Shown here in pieces: positions 52,361-56,778 of a DNA stretch of 56,778 bases. Positions within the stretch are counted from its first letter, which is position 1, and every line of letters begins with the position of its first letter. Below the pieces are notes generated by a model that saw only the letters and a list, made by a program, of their open reading frames with translations, had not been told where the DNA came from and did not search any database. Source of the stretch: Clostridiaceae bacterium. Lineage in GTDB: Bacteria; Bacillota; Clostridia; DSM-8532. The stretch lies in the NCBI GenBank assembly GCA_012521615.1, contig JAAYMA010000100.1:1-56778 (forward strand). The letters run 5' to 3'. Made by a program: the position numbers and the translations under genes.

Positions 52361-52840
52361 TTAATTTTTTTTATCGAAGAAGTATGAAGGATTAACAGGT
52401 TTTGAAGGTCCATATGCCTTACTCACTTTTTTAAAAGTATTGGTATGAGTTATTCTGTCTCCCGTTTGACTGAGCTCTTTTTTTACAAGAGCGGTATTTT
52501 CCTCGTCCATTTTTTTAATTCTACCAAGCACTGCATATATTTTTTCTACAACTTCTTTAAGTTCCTTTGTGCCGGCCATATTAAAATCAGGAAGGCTTTC
52601 GAAAGATGAAATATTCAATATCTTCTTCAGTTCTCCGGCATATACTGCAAACTCAGAATCCAACTTGTCAATTTTATTCATTAATTTCTGCTTTTCTTCA
52701 ATTATTTTTTCTACTTCATCGAGCTTGCCGGATTTGATACATTCGCCCTGCTTGAAAGTACAGGCCTCTATCTCCTGCAACAAATCCAGTTTTCTTTTTG
52801 AGATACTATTCAATTGTCTGATTAACTTAACTGCTTCCAT
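52361..52840 (-). CDS. flgN: FlgN-like flagellar chaperone
   Basis: A 159-residue, almost fully helical protein rich in K and E, with long coiled-coil segments (SKRKLDLLQEIEACTFKQGECIKSGKLDEVEKIIEEKQKLMNKIDKL). Size, helicity and place between fliS and yvyF fit FlgN, the export chaperone for hook-associated proteins FlgK and FlgL. Sequence identity in this family is low, so the call rests partly on position. It lies 15 bases after fliS. Confidence 0.75.
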   Translation of the reverse strand: MEAVKLIRQLNSISKRKLDLLQEIEACTFKQGECIKSGKLDEVEKIIEEKQKLMNKIDKLDSEFAVYAGELKKILNISSFESLPDFNMAGTKELKEVVEKIYAVLGRIKKMDEENTALVKKELSQTGDRITHTNTFKKVSKAYGPSKPVNPSYFFDKKN

Positions 52841-52855
52841 TTAATACACCGACTT

Positions 52856-53248
52856 TTAGGTTGTAGACTTTTTTCCCTTTTTGGCCTGCTTCATAGCCTC
52901 TTCCCATGTATCCCGGAGAATTTTGGCAAACTCCAGGACTTCTTCAAGTATGACTTTATCTTTTGAAACATTGGCATCAATGAGCCTTCTCAGCATGTAA
53001 TCATATATGGAATTCAAATTTCCGGATATTTCATAGCGCATATCCAATGTATTGATAAACTCCTGCACAATATCCTGGGCACGGATGATATTATTATTTG
53101 CATCCTCCATGTTTTTCTTTTCTATACAGTCAATTCCTCTCATAATGAATTTTATAAGCCCGTTATAAAGCATGAGGGTAAGTTCCTCAGGACTTGCTGT
53201 GTTGATGGAGTTTTCCTTGTACTGGTTATAGGCATTAAATGCTATCAT
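52856..53248 (-). CDS. fliS: Flagellin export chaperone FliS
   Basis: A 130-residue helical-bundle chaperone that holds flagellin until secretion. Typical features are NAYNQYKENSINTASPEELTLMLYNGLIKFI at the start and the IRAQDIVQEFINTLD...YEISGNLNSIYDYMLRRLIDAN middle. It follows fliD by 57 bases. FliS also interacts with FlgM or FliW in some bacteria. Confidence 0.95.
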   Translation of the reverse strand: MIAFNAYNQYKENSINTASPEELTLMLYNGLIKFIMRGIDCIEKKNMEDANNNIIRAQDIVQEFINTLDMRYEISGNLNSIYDYMLRRLIDANVSKDKVILEEVLEFAKILRDTWEEAMKQAKKGKKSTT

Positions 53249-53305
53249 TTATTTTTTTCCTTTCCTTATTAATTAATTTAAATGTTGCCTTTTATTTTCA
53301 GATTG

Positions 53306-55249
53306 TCAACCGCCCATGAACTGGCTCATAATCCACATACTTTGCTGATTCATCTGAGTAAGTATGGTTTCCAGGCGGGAAAACTGCATATAATACTGGT
53401 TTTCCTTTTTAATGAGTTTTTCCATCATACTGTTGATTCTTTTATCATAGTCTTCCAACTGATCGTACAAAAGATTTTGGGTAACGGACGAATCAGATTC
53501 AATTCCTGCTTTTTGAAGAAGCAGACCTTTGTTTCCATCCTTATTCCGTTTAGTAGAAATATAATCTTCAATTATATCTGAAACTCTTACAAGTACACCT
53601 GAATTATTGTATCTTATTGTCCTTTGACCTTGAGTAAGATCCCTGTCGTAGGAAGGAACCTGTTCTGATACCCCGTTCAGAAGTTTTGTAACTTCCTCAG
53701 GTCTTTTTGCAAGTTGTTCCCTGAGCTTGGTCTCATCCAGGTACAGTTTACCGTTATCGGTATAGGATCTTGAAGATATTCCGATATCGGCAAGTGTAAT
53801 ACTTACTCCCTCAACATTTTCATACAATGCCCTGCGCATGGCAAGGGTCAGGTTCTGAAGCAGGCTGTCATTTCTCAGCAGCCCTGTTTTAGCCTTTTCC
53901 TCCCATTTCTTTATCTCGTCTTCTTTCATTTCTGCTTTCTGGGCATCGGTTAAGGGTGGATAGTTACGATCATAACTTTCCTTGATTTTGCCATTTATAT
54001 TTTCTATCAGCTTATTGTACTCTTCTATGAAAGTTTTTATATTTTCAACTGCTGTGTCTATATCCTGTGTAACTGTTATTGTATCCTCTTCACCGTTCTC
54101 ATGAACTTTATGCAAGGTATAGGTTACACCATTTATTGAAACAGTATTGCTACCTCTTATAAGCTTTTGATCATTGATGGAAAATACTGCGTCCTGCCCC
54201 TCTGTTATTTCATCAGTATTGATATTAAGGGCAGCAAAGAAATTGGAACCTTTATCATCAAGTTCCAGGGTGCTTCCTGCTCCTGTCTGCTTTGACTTAA
54301 TGGTAATCTCGTCTGTAATTTCATCATAACTGATACTGACGTTAATGGTATCATCATTGTTTATCCGGTCAAAAACCGATTGAAGAGTGTCATTTTTATC
54401 AAACTCAAAGGTTTTCCCATTAATAGTAAAAGCAATTTTCCCTGTTTCATTGAAATCTAAGGGATTCCCAAGAGAAATAAATTCAAGTGTGCTTTTTAAA
54501 CTTATCCTGTTAGTTGCACCATTATCAATACCGAGGGCAGGCAGAGCCGAACTGTCATCCATAGGTCCTCCTATTACCAGCTTTGTTACTCCCTCAGCGG
54601 TGTCAATAGTTAGCCTTTTAATCTCAGTGCCTTCTACATTCACAGTCTCATAGGTTACCTTAAATTTCGAATTCCCTGAAGCTACAAGACCAAAAGCATT
54701 ATCCAGCTCCTGCTGAATCATGTCGGCCAGATTTGCTTCATCGGTATTTTTAAGTGTTATCATTCTGGTAACGCCATCCAATGTGACAACCATCTTCTTG
54801 CCTTCAAGGTTGCCTAATTCGTTTGTATCTACAGTACCCGAAATTTTCCGGCTGATTCCGGACTTGCTTTGTACCGTAGCTGAAGTCGCAAGCTGTTCAA
54901 CTTTTACCTTATATACTCCCGGTTTGGCATCAGCTGAAGCAGTTGCCGTAACATAAGAGGAGTTGCTGGTCTCTGTGCTCATCGGGATAACAGCATTTTT
55001 GGACAGCATATATGAAGAGCGGTTAACAATATCAAAGAACCTGCTCTTAAATCCTATAAGCGAACTGCTTATTTCCCTGTAAGCTTCCTGTTTCCATTCT
55101 ATTAAAGTTCTTTTCTGTTTTAATGAATCCAGCGGAATTCTCTCAGCCATCATAAGCTTGGAAATGATTGATTCTGTATCCAAACCTGACAGCCCTGTAA
55201 ATCTCAACTGGGAAGAAAAGCCCTGATAGCCTTGTATAGAATTATTCAT
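53306..55249 (-). CDS. fliD: Flagellar hook-associated protein 2 (filament cap)
   Basis: A 647-residue cap protein that inserts flagellin at the filament tip. The N-terminal FliD_N domain starts GLSGLDTESIISKLMMAERIPLDSLKQKR and ends near residue 95. The middle is variable and beta-rich. The C-terminal FliD_C covers about 400-640 and contains VSITLADIGISSRSYTDNGKLYLDETKLREQLAKRPEEV, with a coiled-coil end. The ATG at 55249 (MNNSIQGYQG) has AAAGGAGGTGA 4-6 bases upstream inside the flaG end; the longer frame is rejected. Confidence 0.96.
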   Translation of the reverse strand: MNNSIQGYQGFSSQLRFTGLSGLDTESIISKLMMAERIPLDSLKQKRTLIEWKQEAYREISSSLIGFKSRFFDIVNRSSYMLSKNAVIPMSTETSNSSYVTATASADAKPGVYKVKVEQLATSATVQSKSGISRKISGTVDTNELGNLEGKKMVVTLDGVTRMITLKNTDEANLADMIQQELDNAFGLVASGNSKFKVTYETVNVEGTEIKRLTIDTAEGVTKLVIGGPMDDSSALPALGIDNGATNRISLKSTLEFISLGNPLDFNETGKIAFTINGKTFEFDKNDTLQSVFDRINNDDTINVSISYDEITDEITIKSKQTGAGSTLELDDKGSNFFAALNINTDEITEGQDAVFSINDQKLIRGSNTVSINGVTYTLHKVHENGEEDTITVTQDIDTAVENIKTFIEEYNKLIENINGKIKESYDRNYPPLTDAQKAEMKEDEIKKWEEKAKTGLLRNDSLLQNLTLAMRRALYENVEGVSITLADIGISSRSYTDNGKLYLDETKLREQLAKRPEEVTKLLNGVSEQVPSYDRDLTQGQRTIRYNNSGVLVRVSDIIEDYISTKRNKDGNKGLLLQKAGIESDSSVTQNLLYDQLEDYDKRINSMMEKLIKKENQYYMQFSRLETILTQMNQQSMWIMSQFMGG

Positions 55250-55253
55250 AATG

Positions 55254-55607
55254 TCACCTCCTTTCGTCGACCAACAAACCTGCAAATTCAAGCATACTTG
55301 CAAACATATCAAGGAGCTTTTCAGGAGGTATTTCCCGTATTACTTCTTTTGTATCGCTGTCGATAATTTTCACCATTATATCTTTTGTTTTTTCGTGAAT
55401 GCTGAACTGAAGCTGTCTGTTTTGAAAACGCATGGTTCTGTTAGCCTTTTCCACTGCCTTTTCCAAAAAAGGCAGGCTGATTTCTTCCTGTATCTCTGCT
55501 TCTTTTCTGATGTTTAGTTCCGCATCAGTTTTTATATCTAATTTCACATCGGGAGATTTCAAACCAGTTGTCGACCAAGTTTGTGAATCCATATTTTCAA
55601 TTCTCAT
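55254..55607 (-). CDS. flaG: Flagellar protein FlaG
   Basis: A 117-residue protein of the FlaG family, with the conserved C-terminal part LEKAVEKANRTMRFQNRQLQFSIHEKTKDIMVKIIDSDTKEVIREIPPEKLLDMFASMLEFAGLLVDE. The N-terminus is variable and acidic. FlaG affects filament length and lies next to flagellin and fliD in many bacteria. It is first in its operon, behind a sigma-D-like promoter. Its stop codon is a few bases from the fliD start, so the two are coupled. Confidence 0.93.
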   Translation of the reverse strand: MRIENMDSQTWSTTGLKSPDVKLDIKTDAELNIRKEAEIQEEISLPFLEKAVEKANRTMRFQNRQLQFSIHEKTKDIMVKIIDSDTKEVIREIPPEKLLDMFASMLEFAGLLVDERR

Positions 55608-55640
55608 AAGGATTCCCTCCTGAATTATTTCTCTTATATA

Positions 55641-55668
55641 ATATCGGTTACTTTAATTTCTTTGTTTA
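55641..55668 (-). promoter_or_regulatory. Sigma-D (sigma-28) promoter of flaG-fliD
   Basis: Reading leftward: TAAA (55665-55668), 17 bases, then CCGATAT (55641-55647), a perfect core of the flagellar sigma-D -10. Confidence 0.75.
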
Positions 55669-55711
55669 GCTACAGGAAGGAATAAAGAATCGAATTTTTT
55701 TATTTTATGTA

Positions 55712-55738
55712 TTAACTTTTTAAATATATAACCGATAA
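55712..55738 (+). promoter_or_regulatory. Sigma-D promoter of the flagellin gene
   Basis: TTAA (55712-55715), 16 bases, CCGATAA (55732-55738). The -35 is one off TAAA; the -10 is good. Start near 55745. Confidence 0.6.
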
Positions 55739-55749
55739 ATATATTGCAA

Positions 55750-55842
55750 GGTTTCTTTTAAATAGACAGGCGCCTGTTAAATTTTAAAGAAACCGGACAA
55801 TCAAATTTGGGAGAAAGGACTCTCCTATAATAATCAAGGAGG
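55750..55842 (+). promoter_or_regulatory. Flagellin leader: 5' stem-loop and two CsrA-type sites
   Basis: At the 5' end of the transcript GGTTTCTTT pairs with AAAGAAACC across a GC-rich palindrome ACAGGCGCCTGT (55750-55794). Next is GGAGA-AAGGAC-TCTCC (55810-55825), a hairpin with GGA in a six-base loop, the classic CsrA site. The ribosome-binding site AAGGAGG (55836-55842) is a second GGA site. B. subtilis hag has the same two-site layout. csrA and fliW are not in the window. Confidence 0.65.
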
Positions 55843-55849
55843 ATGTATT

Positions 55850-56778
55850 ATGAGAATTAATCACAACATCACAGCTCTTAACACTTATCGTCAACTTTCA
55901 ATGAACAACACAAACAGTGCAAAATCAATTGAGAAACTGTCTTCAGGTCTCCGCATCAACCGTGCAGGCGACGACGCTGCTGGTCTTGCCATCAGTGAAA
56001 AAATGCGCGCACAGATCCGCGGTCTTGACATGGCAGCTAAAAATGCTCAGGACGGTATCTCATTGATCCAGATTGCAGAAGGTGCTTTGAATGAAACCCA
56101 CGCAATTCTCCAGAAAATGAGAGAACTTGCTGTTCAGGCTGCCAACGGCACCAACACTGATGATGACCGTAGAGCACTTCAGAACGAAATTGATCAGCTC
56201 AATGCTGAAATTGACAGAATTGCTGATACCACTGAGTTCAACACCATGAAGCTTCTCAACGGTGAACAGACTCTGAAAGCCACACTTACTGCTGGCACAA
56301 CAAACATTCAGGGTGCAGAAATCGTAAATGCCATGCCAGAAGGTGACTACACATTAACAGTTGCTGATGTCAAAGAAGTAGTTGCAGACTTTAATGGCAC
56401 AACAACAGGAGTAGAAGCCGACGACATAACCCTTGACGGTGAACAAAAATTCGCTATGGGCACAACCATTACCTTTACTATTACTGAAGGTAGTGAAACT
56501 GGCAAAAAAAATATTTCAGTCGCCGTAAATGGAACCATAATTTCTGATGCATCTATAAATAACACAGCTGTCGCTGATGACCTCACATTTGATGTTGGTG
56601 GCAGTACAGGCGAATTAACACTCACCATCGCCGGTGGCTCAATCGAGGATAATGGTACAATAACCTTCACTATCGGCAAATCAGCTGACTATACTCTGAA
56701 TGTTTCAACAGAGACTACGCCCGTTGCAACACTCTCCGATGTAGTTACAACCGACGGAACAGTGGATATTGGAACCGA
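55850..56778 (+). CDS. fliC: Flagellin, 3' end cut by window
   Basis: The first 309 residues of a flagellin. The D0/D1 N-terminus is complete and canonical ([95 protein letters not shown], then FNTMKLLNG). From about residue 145 a long Thr/Asp/Gly-rich variable central domain follows, still open at the window end. The AAGGAGG ribosome-binding site is 7 bases upstream of the ATG. The B. subtilis name is hag. It is divergent from flaG-fliD and has its own sigma-D-like promoter and CsrA-type leader. Confidence 0.96.
   Translation, partial: MRINHNITALNTYRQLSMNNTNSAKSIEKLSSGLRINRAGDDAAGLAISEKMRAQIRGLDMAAKNAQDGISLIQIAEGALNETHAILQKMRELAVQAANGTNTDDDRRALQNEIDQLNAEIDRIADTTEFNTMKLLNGEQTLKATLTAGTTNIQGAEIVNAMPEGDYTLTVADVKEVVADFNGTTTGVEADDITLDGEQKFAMGTTITFTITEGSETGKKNISVAVNGTIISDASINNTAVADDLTFDVGGSTGELTLTIAGGSIEDNGTITFTIGKSADYTLNVSTETTPVATLSDVVTTDGTVDIGT

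Noticed and set aside
1-56778. CRISPR array, prophage, toxin-antitoxin or restriction system
   Set aside because: No regularly spaced repeats, phage structural genes, integrase or recognisable defence gene was found.

Overview
The window is a chromosomal segment of a motile, spore-forming, low-GC anaerobe of the class Clostridia. Four kinds of evidence support this: spore enzymes (SleB, CwlD), a Bacillus-type large SRP RNA, T-box and CsrA-type RNA control, and Clostridia-like gene order around tig-clpP-clpX and sua5-rpiB-upp-tagO. I cannot name the species; codon use and gene order resemble cellulolytic clostridia of the Acetivibrio/Ruminiclostridium type. Most genes are on the minus strand. 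No tRNA, 5S/16S/23S rRNA, CRISPR array, prophage or intact insertion sequence was seen.

Layout. 1-4.4 kb: a tightly packed minus-strand cluster feoA-feoB, a small nicotianamine-synthase-like enzyme, a UPF0104 flippase-like membrane protein and a phosphatidylserine-synthase-type enzyme. 4.5-7.1 kb: an ArsR-controlled ABC exporter whose leader carries a very long perfect hairpin and two matching operators, then a coiled-coil exported protein. 7.5-10.6 kb: split transketolase, YitT, ribosomal protein L31. 10.7-15.4 kb: Rho with a 220-residue charged insert, dnaX with an A7 slippery site followed by a -1 frame stop, and the SRP RNA. 15.4-20.7 kb: a T-box-controlled operon (XRE-cupin regulator plus acyl-CoA synthetase) divergent from an OFA-family carboxylate transporter, then argD with candidate ArgR boxes. 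20.7-22.7 kb: three small unknown proteins, sleB, and a candidate structured RNA. 22.7-28.9 kb: a run of envelope genes (PG-binding-like protein, PRC-barrel protein, TPR protein, CwlD-type amidase, membrane protein, bactofilin-like protein). 28.9-33.2 kb: a divergent type IIA topoisomerase pair. 33.4-35.3 kb: a GntR(YtrA)-ABC operon with a perfect operator. 35.4-38.7 kb: clpX, clpP, tig. 38.8-42.9 kb: phosphoesterase, fabZ, yebC, yigZ, Nudix and hpf genes. 42.9-43.1 kb: a dense cluster of DnaA boxes. 43.2-51.8 kb: a CAP-domain protein, then a nine-gene run sua5, arginine-phosphatase-like gene, rpiB, upp, dCMP deaminase, tagO-like, wecB, Zn-dependent phospholipase C-like, hslO. 51.9-56.8 kb: late flagellar genes flaG-fliD-fliS-flgN-yvyF, divergent from a flagellin gene cut off by the window end.

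How parts fit together. The T-box specifier reads ATC (isoleucine). An isoleucine-starvation switch in front of an acyl-CoA synthetase, beside a divergent carboxylate transporter, suggests scavenging of branched-chain acids (for example 2-methylbutyrate) to make isoleucine by reductive carboxylation; this is inference. The feo operon couples iron uptake with a possible aminocarboxypropyl transferase and with lipid-synthesis-type genes, an unusual grouping. The flagellin leader shows the two-site arrangement expected for CsrA/FliW control, and both flagellar transcription units have sigma-D-like promoters.

Coordinates were read by eye. Small sites may be off by one or two bases.
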